Assembly (NCBI GenBank): GCA_003326205.1
Contig: LWTK01000011.1
Location: 227,658 to 291,657, forward strand
Source: Nostoc sp. ATCC 43529
GTDB taxonomy: Bacteria; Cyanobacteriota; Cyanobacteriia; Cyanobacteriales; Nostocaceae
Direction: 5' to 3'
Length of the DNA stretch: 64,000 nucleotides
Of this stretch, positions 37,001 through 44,181 are shown piece after piece. The notes below the pieces were generated by a model. It was not told where the DNA came from and made no database searches. It saw only the letters and a program-made list of their open reading frames with translations. Made by a program: the position numbers and the translations under genes. Position 1 is the stretch's first letter. Each line of letters starts with the position of its first letter.

Positions 37001-38100
37001 CCCAGGATGGTCAGTGGAAATGGATTCGTTCTGTCGGCAAAATTGTTACCTGGAATGAATCCGGTGAACCCATCCGAGCGTTGGGGGTTGTTACGGATAT
37101 CGACGATCGCAAGCAAGCAGAAGCTGCTCTACAAGCCTCAGAGACAGAGTTACGAACTTTAATTGCAGCCATTCCCGATCCGTTATTTGTACTGACTGCT
37201 GAAGGGAAAGTCCTCGAAATGACCGTAGTGGATCCGCATCTGCGATGTCAACCCACTGAGGAAATGATTGGTAAAACCATGCATCAACTCGGAAAGGAAC
37301 AAGCCGATGAATTTCTAGGTTATATTCAGCAGGTTCTGAGAACCCAACAAATCCTCACAGTCGAGTACAGTATGTTTCTGAATGGACGAGAAACCTGGAT
37401 TTCGTCTCGCATTGCACCGTTCCGCCACGAGCAGGTGATTTGGCTGGCGCGAGATATTACGGCGCTGAAGCAAGCAGAAGAAGCCTCAATTTTAGAGGAG
37501 CGCAACCGCATGGCACGCGAAATTCACGACACACTCGCTCAGGCGTTTACAGGCATTCTGGCTCAGGTGGGAGCGGCAAAACAGGTGCTAACAGATGATG
37601 TAGAAGCAACTCAGGCACACCTGGATCTGATCAAAGAATTGGCACGAACTGGATTGACTGAAGCGCGGCGATCGGTCGTGGCACTCCGTCCCCAGCTTTT
37701 GGAGGAGGGCAGTCTACAGAGCGCTCTCCATCGTCTCATCGCTCAAATCAGAACTGCCGCAATGGATGTCACTCTATATTATGAGATTGAGGGTGCAGTG
37801 TATTCTCTACCCACTGAAGTCGAGAATAACTTACTACGGATTGGGCAGGAAGCATTAACTAATGCGATTAGATACGCCAATGCTGACGAAATTCGAGTGG
37901 AGCTAGTCTACGATCGCGACCAGTTTTGCTTGCGCGTGAGAGACAATGGACAGGGCTTTGGAGTTGGAAGTATTTCAGCCTGTGAGGGTTTTGGCTTACT
38001 CGGCATGAGCGAACGGGCAGAGCGCATCGGCGCACAACTCACGATTAGGAGTCAACCTGGACAAGGAACAGAAATTATTGTCACCGTCAATCGGGAGTAG
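31012..38100 (+). CDS. Trifunctional Ser/Thr kinase - AAA ATPase - GAF/PAS sensor histidine kinase
   Basis: This 2362-residue signalling protein has, in order: a Hanks-type kinase (HKDINPGN near 128, DFGIA near 150), an AAA-type ATPase (Walker A GYAGVGKTAL near 348, Walker B FLDDLQWVD near 476), a long TPR-like helical region (about 650-1310), a GAF domain (about 1335-1500), about five PAS/PAC domains (1510-2150), then a HisKA_3 dimerisation helix with phospho-acceptor EIHDTLAQ (about 2166) and an HATPase domain (EALTNAIRYA, DNGQGFG, GFGLLGMSERAE). This architecture is known from filamentous cyanobacteria. It should phosphorylate the response regulator 8 bases downstream. The signal is unknown. 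Confidence 0.95.
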   Translation: MIALPGIAIQDKIYESSNSLVYRGIRDDGVAIVVKILKQDYPSPQELTRYRQEYKITRSLNLEGVVKAYSQQDYQRTLVIILEDFGGESLEQWMHKRPDIFCPMPLSTFLGLAIALCDILGRIHAANVIHKDINPGNIVFNLDTGVVKIIDFGIATQFNRTNPTFKSPHVLEGTLAYLSPEQTGRMNRMLDYRTDFYSLGVTFYELLTGQLPFPTQDILELVHCHIAKPPIPVHELNATIPKPISGIILKLMAKNAEDRYQSAWGIKADLERCAGQLAEMGQINAMSLGLQDVSEQFCIPQKLYGREAETKALLAAFDRVARKETFGEICQLEPGIENAQFNVELMLVAGYAGVGKTALVQELYKPITAKHGYFISGKFDQFRRNIPYSAIVDALQKLVQQLLGEPDEQVQQWQERLLSALGSNGQIIIDVIPEVELIIGKQPPVPSVGATEAQNRFNRIFQNFVRVFCSKEHPLVVFLDDLQWVDSATLKLIELILLDEQTQSLFLIGAYRDHEVSPTHSLILMLESLRNQGAVLQEIILTPLTLQPLSQLIAETLHRNPDTVRSLAQVVLRKTEGNPFFVGEFLKLLHSENLLTFDAQQLSWQWNLAEIEAQNITDNVVELLLRQLQKLPEVTQQVLSIAACVGSEFDLETLAIICERSPQAIFQGLLAAIQAELIQPLSELDENLLVQDYKFLHDRVQQAAYALIDEPQKQVVHLQIGRNLLEKTSPEQRFDRTFVIVDHLNQGINLINTQLERTEVARLNLMAGQKAKAATAYEAAFQYLNIGLKLLDTDSWLSEYDLTLALYSEAAAAAYLDGRFDEMEQLVEVVLNRAKTAIDKVQVYDSKIQGYLSQGNLKSALKIGLEVLKLLGVILPENPSELDVRGGLESTAALLAQREIEDLVNLPEMTAPEPLAAMSILANIGAAAFIVSPALVILITCKAVNLSINYGNAIWSPLYYAAYGFVLCGVVQDIELGYKFGQLALSLAERLNTKKGKAKALQLFSDHVMQWKVHLKETIPLLVEAYQEGVETGDFETAGYAAYDVCYNSFFVGEELTQLEQKTATYSKAVDRIRRKSPSTWIAIVWQTILNLLDRSLNPSRLVGRVCNEEQALPHALAVKDGTAIQMLYLHKVILCYLFEEYHQAVQTAILARQHFEEVTAIKVLPVFCFYHSLALLSLLLDASNSEKLALLNCLNTNQEKMQKWAEHAPMNYLHEFYLVEAEKARVLGQFFEAEEFYERAIAGAAENEYIQEEALAYELAAKHYLARGREKIAQTYMKEAHYCYDRWGATAKVKDLEKRYPQFFPQSSRAASTSIPITAKTITNPFHTAFDLAAVMKASQAISREIELKQLLRSLMQILIENAGAQNGYLILENSGEWSIEAACELNTDENACATQVLQSIPIADQLPESIIQYVIRTLKPVTLNDATREGTFINETYIQQNQPQSICCLPLLNQAKLVGVLYLENRLTAGVFTPERSQVLQLLSTQAAIAIENANLYSELRAKESKITQFLEAIPVGIGIVDATGRPYYTNQCGSQLIGKETDTSIAPEQISEAYQLYVAGTDQIYPAENLPTVRALRGERIRTEDIEIRRDHVSILLEARGTPVFDQQGNITHAIATFQDITERKQAEKLLADYNCTLEQQVAERTAALRQSEANYRNLIQTANSIILRTDRQGRIRYMNDYGLSFFGYEEDQILGHTLLETIVPETETSGRDLKQFVHNLFHNLEAPLPQAYLQTENENLCRDGRRVWIAWSNQAIFNEQGEVVEILSVGNDTTQRRQAEEALQRSEAKFRNIFENSQVGIFRTRLSDGLLLDANQRYANLLGFDSSEEMIGLEHATDYYVNPSDRQQFLEVLKRDREVRSYEAQGRKRDGTVFWGLFSAYLNADDDYIEGVIADISDRKQAEAALQTSEERLRLALTASNQGLYDFDLKTEERIVNPEYALMLGYDPATFHETISEWIAHLHPDDRESVVATYRACITGEIPNFQVEYRRRTQDGQWKWIRSVGKIVTWNESGEPIRALGVVTDIDDRKQAEAALQASETELRTLIAAIPDPLFVLTAEGKVLEMTVVDPHLRCQPTEEMIGKTMHQLGKEQADEFLGYIQQVLRTQQILTVEYSMFLNGRETWISSRIAPFRHEQVIWLARDITALKQAEEASILEERNRMAREIHDTLAQAFTGILAQVGAAKQVLTDDVEATQAHLDLIKELARTGLTEARRSVVALRPQLLEEGSLQSALHRLIAQIRTAAMDVTLYYEIEGAVYSLPTEVENNLLRIGQEALTNAIRYANADEIRVELVYDRDQFCLRVRDNGQGFGVGSISACEGFGLLGMSERAERIGAQLTIRSQPGQGTEIIVTVNRE

Positions 38101-38107
38101 CAACACG

Positions 38108-38737
38108 ATGAGCCAAGCGATAACCATTCGGGTTCTGATTGCAGACGATCATGCTATTTTTCGGCAAGGATTAGCCACGATTATTAACCGTGACCCAGAT
38201 ATGCAGGTGATTGCCCAAGCCGAAAATGGGGAACAAGCGATCGCCGCCTTTCGGGAACACCAACCAGATGTAACGCTAATGGATCTGCGAATGCCTGAAG
38301 TGGAGGGAGTTGCCGCCATCGGTGCAATTTGTGCGAGCGTTAAATCTGCTCGGATTATTGTACTGACCACGTATGATAGTGACGAAGATATTTATCGGGG
38401 ATTGCAGGCAGGCGCAAAAGGATACCTGTTGAAAGAAACTGAACCTGACGAGCTCCTGAATGCTATTCGTACTGTTCATCGCGGTCAGAAGTACATTCCG
38501 CCCGATGTGGGAGCAAAGTTGGTCCAGCGCCTCAGCAATCCAGAACTGAGTGAAAGAGAACTAGAAGTACTGCGCTCACTGGCACAGGGGATGAGCAATG
38601 CCGAGATTGCGGCGGCTTTGAGTATCGGCGAAGGCACGGTTAAATCTCATGTTAATCGGATTTTGAATAAGTTAGATGTCAGCGATCGCACTCAAGCTGT
38701 GATTGTTGCCGTTAAGCGCGGTATTGTCAGTTTATAG
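38108..38737 (+). CDS. NarL/FixJ-type response regulator
   Basis: This ~209-residue protein has a receiver domain (IRVLIADDHAIFRQGL, phospho-Asp in VTLMDLRMPEV, Lys in YLLKE) and a LuxR-type helix-turn-helix (LSERELEVLRSLAQGMSNAE, EGTVKSHVNRILNKL). HisKA_3 kinases normally pair with this class, and the gene follows the kinase by 7 bases. Its DNA targets are probably in the island (inference). The last ~100 bases of the gene and 145 bases after it are repeated at 39849-40098. ATG 38108 is preferred; the longer frame overlaps the kinase. Confidence 0.94.
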   Translation: MSQAITIRVLIADDHAIFRQGLATIINRDPDMQVIAQAENGEQAIAAFREHQPDVTLMDLRMPEVEGVAAIGAICASVKSARIIVLTTYDSDEDIYRGLQAGAKGYLLKETEPDELLNAIRTVHRGQKYIPPDVGAKLVQRLSNPELSERELEVLRSLAQGMSNAEIAAALSIGEGTVKSHVNRILNKLDVSDRTQAVIVAVKRGIVSL

Positions 38738-38979
38738 GGTGTACTTTCGATCGAGTTGAGAGTCTAACTTAAGTTAGAGCCGGCCTTCTACTTTGCGATG
38801 GAACGATTACTCTATCAATTTCTACTGTCAAATTTTTAACTCACTATAGACGACAGCTTGAAGGCGATCTCCTATATTGAACTTATTCCGAAAGAAGCTG
38901 AGTACTAGAACTGGACACGCCCCAGATAGCTAGGAAAAAATGACATTGACTGAATTTGAATGAAAAAGGAGACAAACCC

Positions 38980-39657
38980 ATGAGCAACACCATCGACACA
39001 ATGATCGATCCCAACGACGCCGTGCTGCTGCTGATTGATCATCAGAGCGGACTCTTCCAACTTGTGCGTGACATCGAACTCCCAGTCCTCCGCTCCAATG
39101 TCACGGCGCTCGCAAAGATTTCCCGACTCGCCAAGATTCCGACATTCACGACTGCTTCGGTACCCGATGGTCCCAATGGTCCCCTGATTCCCGAAATCCA
39201 CCAGCACAATCCTGATGCGGTTTACATTCCGCGCACAGGACAGATTAACGCCTGGGATAACCCAGCTTGGGTCGATGCTATCGAGAAGACCGGGCGAAAG
39301 ACTCTCCTCATCGCCGGAACTCTCACCAGTGTGTGCATGGCGTTTCCGACGCTGAGCGCACTGGCCGCTGGTTACAAGGTCTTCACAATCATTGACGCTT
39401 CCGGCAACTGGAGCCAGATGGCGACTGACCTCACTCTGGCCCGCGTCGTCCAGGCGGGAGCCATGCCCATCGACACTTACGCAGTAATCGGCGAACTCAT
39501 GAACACGTGGAACCGTCCGGACGCAATGGAGTTTGCCACTGTCATGGTTGACCTCATGCCGATTTACCGCGCCCTGATGGAGAGCTATGACAAAGCTCAA
39601 TCCGTGCAACGAGATGGACTAGAGACCAAGCTCGATCGGCAAATGGTACCTGTGTAA
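38980..39657 (+). CDS. Isochorismatase-like hydrolase (YcaC type)
   Basis: This ~225-residue cysteine hydrolase has the expected catalytic groups: Asp in LLIDHQSG, Lys in the middle (the RKTLLIAG strand region) and Cys in [11 protein letters not shown]. The YcaC branch hydrolyses unknown amides or related small molecules. An AAAAAGGAGA ribosome site precedes ATG 38980. Codon use is more GC-rich than the neighbours. The gene sits between two copies of the response-regulator tail, which suggests it was inserted there. Confidence 0.9.
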   Translation: MSNTIDTMIDPNDAVLLLIDHQSGLFQLVRDIELPVLRSNVTALAKISRLAKIPTFTTASVPDGPNGPLIPEIHQHNPDAVYIPRTGQINAWDNPAWVDAIEKTGRKTLLIAGTLTSVCMAFPTLSALAAGYKVFTIIDASGNWSQMATDLTLARVVQAGAMPIDTYAVIGELMNTWNRPDAMEFATVMVDLMPIYRALMESYDKAQSVQRDGLETKLDRQMVPV

Positions 39658-39689
39658 AAGCACCTAATTGCAACGTGCACGCACAAAAT

Positions 39690-39840
39690 AAAAAAAGGGA
39701 AGGTGAGGAATTGGTTATCAGTTCCTCGCCCCGCATTCCCGATAAGAGTGTCCGTAACGCCCCAACAAGCAGGCTAATCGGGTCGAGGCAGGTGTTTCTC
39801 CTGCCCCTCTTACACCCCACCCATCATGCGGATCAGCAAT
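39690..39840. other. Hairpin-rich spacer, possible mobile-element end
   Basis: Two hairpins are visible: GAGGAATTG with CAGTTCCTC, and GAGGCAGG with CCTGCCCCTC. The GC content and the phrase CACCCCACCCATCATGCGG resemble the end of a mobile element, but I cannot say which family. Confidence 0.35.
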
Positions 39841-39848
39841 GGGCGGCT

Positions 39849-39953
39849 CATACTGTTAAATTTCATGTCAATCGAATTTTGAATAAGTTGGATGTAAGTG
39901 ATCGCACTCAAGTTGTGATTGTTGCCGTTAAACCCGGCATTGTTTGTTTATAG
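39849..39953 (+). pseudogene. Duplicated tail of the response regulator gene
   Basis: The frame reads HTVKFHVNRILNKLDVSDRT and ends like the intact regulator (VVIVAVKPGIVCL for VIVAVKRGIVSL). The similarity continues in the non-coding bases to 40098. There is no upstream part of the gene. Confidence 0.85.
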
Positions 39954-40174
39954 GCTGTACCTTCGATTGAATTCGGATTCTAACTTGAGTTATAACCAGC
40001 TTTCTACTTTGCGGTCGCATAGTTACTCTATCAATCTGTACTGTAAAAGTTTTAACTCGCTATAGACGACGACTTGAAAGCGATCTCCTACATTGAATGT
40101 ATGCAAACAAAGATGCAGTCAATGGATTGAGCAAGTTAATTGCAAGGTTCCATGCTTGCTGCAAATGTAGAAAA

Positions 40175-40732
40175 ATGAACGACGATCGCAGCCACAGTTA
40201 CTTACTTGTCCCGCCTTCAACCCAAGATCGGATGCAGGGTGTGCTGAGTGCCAAGGTAGTACTGGTGATGTATGGAGACTATCAATGCCCTAGAAGTGCA
40301 GACGTTTACAAGCTGATTAAAGGGATCAAACGGGAGCTTCGTGCTTCCTTTGGAGAGGATTATTTATGCTTTATCTTCCGCCATTTTCCGCAAACACAGA
40401 TTCATCCTAATGCTCAACGGGCAGCGCAAGCAGCCGTTGCCGCCGCTGCCCAAGGACAGTTTTGGTTAATGCACGATACTTTATTTGCCCATCAACAAAG
40501 GTTGGAGAACGGTTATCTTGTCGAGTATGCCAATGATTTAGGGCTTGACATTCCTCAATTTCTCAAAGAGTTGTCTAAACAAGTGCATGTCGATCGCATC
40601 AATGAAGATATCGAAGGCGGAATACAGAGTGGAGTGACGACTACCCCAGCTCTGTTTATCAATGGAATTCGGTATACCGGGCGCTGGAACACGACGGAGT
40701 TGATGGCTGCCATGATTGCTGCAAGTCACTAA
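40175..40732 (+). CDS. DsbA-like thioredoxin-fold protein
   Basis: This ~185-residue protein belongs to the DsbA family (thioredoxin_4 type): VVLVMYGDYQCPRSADVY near the start, FRHFPQTQIHPNAQRAA in the helical insert and GVTTTPALFINGIRYTG with the cis-proline. The usual CxxC motif is CPRS, so the second cysteine is missing and normal disulfide exchange is not possible; a monothiol or other role is likely. No signal peptide. The start could also be 40097, but that region is close to the duplicated tail. Confidence 0.85.
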   Translation: MNDDRSHSYLLVPPSTQDRMQGVLSAKVVLVMYGDYQCPRSADVYKLIKGIKRELRASFGEDYLCFIFRHFPQTQIHPNAQRAAQAAVAAAAQGQFWLMHDTLFAHQQRLENGYLVEYANDLGLDIPQFLKELSKQVHVDRINEDIEGGIQSGVTTTPALFINGIRYTGRWNTTELMAAMIAASH

Positions 40733-40878
40733 GCTCTATTCATATCTGACTTGTTTGTTAGTGCTAGTAAGTGATCGAGTGCGCGATCGCTAGTTTTTGC
40801 CTGTTTTGTTGAATAAATTGCCAATTTTGAATCATGCTAACAACGCCAACGCCAACCCTTGAATTCAAACACAATGGC

Positions 40879-41100
40879 TTGACACGCACCCAATTGCAGC
40901 AAGTACTCAACTATATTCAGACTCACCGTCGATCGAGAATTGTCGTTAATTGAACTTGCAGAAGTGATCAACATTAGCCCGACTTATTTTGCAAGTTTGT
41001 TCAAACAAGTGATCGAGGTTTCTCCACACCAGTACATAATTCAACAGCGGGTGGAACGATCAAAATTTATGCTGTCGAAAACAGATTTAGCAATAACCTC
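40879..41100 (+). pseudogene. AraC regulator fragment with frameshift
   Basis: LTRTQLQQVLNYIQTH is followed by a frameshift near 40930, then LSLIELAEVINISPTYFASL and the rest of the first helix-turn-helix up to KTDLAIT. The second DNA-binding motif is replaced by an SDR tail. The sensor domain is missing. Confidence 0.85.
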
Positions 41101-41124
41101 GATGGCGGATATACGGCGAACTGA
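41101..41124 (+). pseudogene. SDR 3' end fragment
   Basis: Twenty-four bases encode DGGYTAN and a stop, matching the end of the SDR pseudogene at 51530-51553 with two differences. It is fused directly to the AraC fragment. Confidence 0.65.
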
Positions 41125-41249
41125 TCAAAACTCACAAGTTTGCTACCTGTGAGCGGAATGTAGAGCAATGTGCGCCTGGGACATGACTATCACTCGACTA
41201 AAGCGCTCTCAAAGCCTGATCAATCCAATTACACCTTCAAACTAATCTC

Positions 41250-41594
41250 ATGAAAAAGATAATTTTGCTAGCACTGGTGGGTACGGGATTCATAGTAAAT
41301 ATGCCCTTTACAGCACAGGCACTAGATTCAGAAAAAATTGGTCATAACCTTGACCGAGAGCCTAATATGTCAATCGCTCAGTACGATCGCGATCGTCACG
41401 ATCGATATCGTGACAACCAATATCGCTATCGATATCGTGACAACCAATATCGCGATCGGCCGTTTGTGGTTTATTACCGCAGCCGTGACGATCGGAAATG
41501 GATTTATGAGAGTATCCACTACAATCGTCGCGATGCCCGACGTGCTGCCAAGCGACTGGAGCGGCTTGGTTATCGAACCCGAATTTTAGGATAG
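41250..41594 (+). CDS. Small secreted basic protein
   Basis: This 114-residue protein has a signal peptide (cleavage near TAQA, about residue 25) and an unusual Asp/Arg/Tyr-rich middle (RDRHDRYRDNQYRYRYRD) with HIP1-like DNA repeats (CGATATCGTGACAAC). A C-terminal segment (YNRRDARRAAKRLERLGYRT) forms a basic helix, reminiscent of SPOR-like or cell-wall-associated small proteins. No family name. A fragment of its 3' end recurs at 41630-41680. Confidence 0.7.
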   Translation: MKKIILLALVGTGFIVNMPFTAQALDSEKIGHNLDREPNMSIAQYDRDRHDRYRDNQYRYRYRDNQYRDRPFVVYYRSRDDRKWIYESIHYNRRDARRAAKRLERLGYRTRILG

Positions 41595-41629
41595 AGCCGT
41601 TTCAAACTATGAGTTGCAACACCTAAATC

Positions 41630-41680
41630 CCACTTGCGAGCTGCCAACCGACTGGAGCAACGTAGTTATCTAACCTACGT
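41630..41680 (+). pseudogene. Duplicated tail of the small secreted protein gene
   Basis: GAGCTGCCAACCGACTGGAGCA and TAGTTATCTAACC match the end of the gene at 41250-41594 (GTGCTGCCAAGCGACTGGAGCG, TGGTTATCGAACC) with several changes. Confidence 0.55.
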
Positions 41681-41706
41681 TCAAGTAACAGCAAGCCAGT
41701 AAGGGG

Positions 41707-41776
41707 GGCAATGCCCACAAAACCTTACTGTGAAGAGTTTTACAAAATGGTGGGCAATGCTCACCCTACTACTTAG
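41707..41776. repeat. Dispersed GTGGGCA repeat
   Basis: GCAATGCCCACAAAACCTTACTGTGAA and AAATGGTGGGCAATGC form the same palindromic repeat as in arms A and B, here outside the duplication. Confidence 0.65.
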
Positions 41777-41796
41777 ATTTTAGGAGAAATAGGAAT

Positions 41797-41826
41797 GATA
41801 CTTCAGAATAAGGTGGCGTTAGTCAA
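41797..41826 (+). pseudogene. SDR 5' end fragment
   Basis: After a TAGGAGAAATAGG ribosome site the frame reads MILQNKVALV and then leaves the SDR family. The start of the intact SDR at 44182 is MILQDKVALVTGG, with the same leader. The rest of this copy is lost. Confidence 0.7.
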
Positions 41827-41876
41827 GCATTGGAACTCAAGACACTTTAGATAGATAGAACCAGGAGTATTTAATC

Positions 41877-42458
41877 ATGGTCAAAGAGCAAACTGTAGAC
41901 GGACAAGCAAATTTACAAGCAACTGCCAATTTGACACCAGCCCAGGAGTCTTTGCAAGCACTTTGGGAAGAGCATTTACAGTACGAGTTTGGCACTCACA
42001 GTACTGAAGATGCCCTCGCTACGATGGTTGAAGATGCTTACGTTAACCACATCCCGGTAATGACTGGGGGAGTCGGGAAACCAGCACTGCGCGAGTTTTA
42101 TTCCAAATACCTCATTCCACAGATGCCGCCGGACACGGAGTTGACCCTAATCTCGCGCACGATCGGGACAGATCAACTCGTGGATGAAATGGTAGCTAAG
42201 TTCACTCATACTGTTTGGATGGAATGGATATTACCCGGCGTTGCTCCCACCGGAAAACGGGTGGAAGTGCCAGTAGTAGCGATCGTCCAGTTCCGTGACG
42301 GCAAACTAGCTCACGAACACATTTACTGGGATCAGGCAAGTGTATTGGTTCAAGTCGGCTTGCTCGATCCGGGTACACTTCCCGTCGTGGGCGTTGACAG
42401 TGCGCGTAAGGCGATCGATCCCAACTTACCTTCAAACACACTAATCGAGCGCGACTAA
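41877..42458 (+). CDS. NTF2/SnoaL-like protein
   Basis: This 193-residue protein has the SnoaL/NTF2-like cone fold pattern: [14 protein letters not shown] opening ([11 protein letters not shown]), [29 protein letters not shown], and [19 protein letters not shown] end ([18 protein letters not shown]). Such proteins are small cyclases, isomerases or dehydratases, or non-enzymatic. The AGGAG ribosome site before ATG supports the start. Context suggests a role with the oxidative enzymes of the island; the substrate is unknown. Confidence 0.85.
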   Translation: MVKEQTVDGQANLQATANLTPAQESLQALWEEHLQYEFGTHSTEDALATMVEDAYVNHIPVMTGGVGKPALREFYSKYLIPQMPPDTELTLISRTIGTDQLVDEMVAKFTHTVWMEWILPGVAPTGKRVEVPVVAIVQFRDGKLAHEHIYWDQASVLVQVGLLDPGTLPVVGVDSARKAIDPNLPSNTLIERD

Positions 42459-42495
42459 GTGTAGGAGCCAGCAAACATCAATACCCGGACGCGCC

Positions 42496-42840
42496 ATTTT
42501 GCAACCAGGATCGTTCAGTGTCAGCCCGCAGAAGCCATTGAGAAATATGTCGGCGATGTGTACATCCAGCACAAAGAAAGCGGTGTCCGACGGGAAGCAG
42601 GCTTTCATCGAATATTTCGAGATGATAGCGAAAGAATATCCGGGCAAGTGCGTCCAGTTTAAGCGCGTCTTCGCTGAAGGCGATTATGTAGTCTTGCATT
42701 GCTACCAACAATGGCCGGACGACAACGACTGGGCAGGCATCGACATCTTCCGCCTGGATGATAAAGACAAGATAGTCGAGCATTGGGACGTGCTACAGAC
42801 TATCCCGGAAGCGTCGGCTAACGATAACACGATGTTCTAA
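42496..42840 (+). pseudogene. Second SnoaL-like gene, frameshifted
   Basis: The first frame reads [17 protein letters not shown], then a frameshift near 42575 leads to [20 protein letters not shown] and [21 protein letters not shown], the conserved body of the SnoaL-like aldol-condensation family. The 5' end is also missing. Higher GC content suggests a proteobacterial source. Confidence 0.75.
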
Positions 42841-43124
42841 ACAGTTGAGTGCTGGTCGTGTGAAGGCCAGGGCGGCCGCATCATGTCAATAAGACTAGAC
42901 TATTCTCAATAGACGTAAAAATAATCTCATTAAACCCTGCTTATTGACAAAGGTTTTAGCGATCGCTTTGAGCCTTGGAAAATAAATCAAGCCAGAAATA
43001 CTGATTTTTTCGTTGATTCTCAATTTCAGTAGTCATTACGTATACTTTAGATGCGTTCGCCCTGGTGTGAAGGCCGGGTTGTACAACGGCACTGTTTATT
43101 CTAAATCAAGGAGAGTTGGCACAG
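42841..43124. other. Spacer before the quinone oxidoreductase gene
   Basis: No gene seen. GTGTGAAGGCC occurs near both ends (about 42858 and 43069), which might mark a small lost insert. Confidence 0.35.
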
Positions 43125-44093
43125 ATGGAATCTATGAAAGCAGCTGTATTAACTGCGTTTGGTGATGCTGAGAAGTTTGAGATTCAAACGGTTCCCACAC
43201 CAACACTGAAGGCGAATCAGGTGTTAGTCAGAGTTTGTGCAACCTCGATTAACCCGGTCGATTACCAAACTCGTCGTGGTGATTACAAGGAACTGGTTCA
43301 ATTACCCGCTATCCTTGGAGTCGATGTTTCAGGGGTGATTGAGGCAATTGGCGAAGCTGTGACTGATTTCAAGGTAGGAGACAGCGTGTACTACTCGCCG
43401 CAAATTTTTGGAGAATTTGGTAGCTACGCTCAGTATCATGTGGCTGATGCAGCGATTGTTGCATTGAAGCCTGCAAATCTATCGCACATTGAAGCAGCTT
43501 CTTTTCCGCTTGCAGGCGGAACTGCTTGGGATTGTCTAGTGACTAGGGGCAATCTACAAGTTGGTGAAACAGTTCTCATCCATGCGGGTGCGGGTGGAGT
43601 GGGTTCGATCGCAGTTCAACTCGCCAAAGCGATCGGGGCATACGTTTTTGCGACGTGTAGTTCTAGAAACCGAGATTTCGTGACAGAACTGGGCGCAGAT
43701 CGGGTGATTGATTACAAAAATGAAGATTACGTAGAAGTCATTCGTCAAGAAACAAATGGACTGGGTGTGGATTTAGTTCTAGATACGATCGGTGGAGAAA
43801 CAATTCAGCGTAGTCTAGAAATCATTCGTCCCTTTGGTAGGCTTACAAGCATTGTAGACATTGCAATACCGCAATCGCTTCTTGAAGCATGGGGTAAGAA
43901 TCTGACGATTCATTTTGTTTTTTCACCCCAGTACCGAGCAAAATTAGAGGCTTTGACAAAACTCATCGAGCGTCATCAGCTTCGTCCAGTGATTGATTCA
44001 GTATTTTCTTGGGATCAGGTCGTTCTGGCACATCAGCGTCTAGAGCAGGGAGGAACACGGGGCAAAATTGTGCTGAAGTTTACAGAAAATTAG
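43125..44093 (+). CDS. NADPH:quinone oxidoreductase-type medium-chain dehydrogenase
   Basis: This 322-residue zinc-free MDR protein starts MESMKAAVLTAFGDAEKFEI, has the catalytic domain with SINPVDYQTRRG and LGVDVSGVIEAIG, and the nucleotide-binding motif HAGAGGVGSIAVQLAKA. The family reduces quinones or enones with NADPH. The sequence lacks the structural zinc cysteines. AAGGAG lies 10 bases before ATG 43125; the frame could be extended to a TTG, which I reject. It belongs with the other redox genes of the island. Confidence 0.92.
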   Translation: MESMKAAVLTAFGDAEKFEIQTVPTPTLKANQVLVRVCATSINPVDYQTRRGDYKELVQLPAILGVDVSGVIEAIGEAVTDFKVGDSVYYSPQIFGEFGSYAQYHVADAAIVALKPANLSHIEAASFPLAGGTAWDCLVTRGNLQVGETVLIHAGAGGVGSIAVQLAKAIGAYVFATCSSRNRDFVTELGADRVIDYKNEDYVEVIRQETNGLGVDLVLDTIGGETIQRSLEIIRPFGRLTSIVDIAIPQSLLEAWGKNLTIHFVFSPQYRAKLEALTKLIERHQLRPVIDSVFSWDQVVLAHQRLEQGGTRGKIVLKFTEN

Positions 44094-44181
44094 ACCAGCT
44101 TTACGGCGTTGGTAATTGCTAAACGGATCGGAGTTTGATTGTGTGCTGAAGGTCAATATTGATTGGGACAGGAGAAACAGG

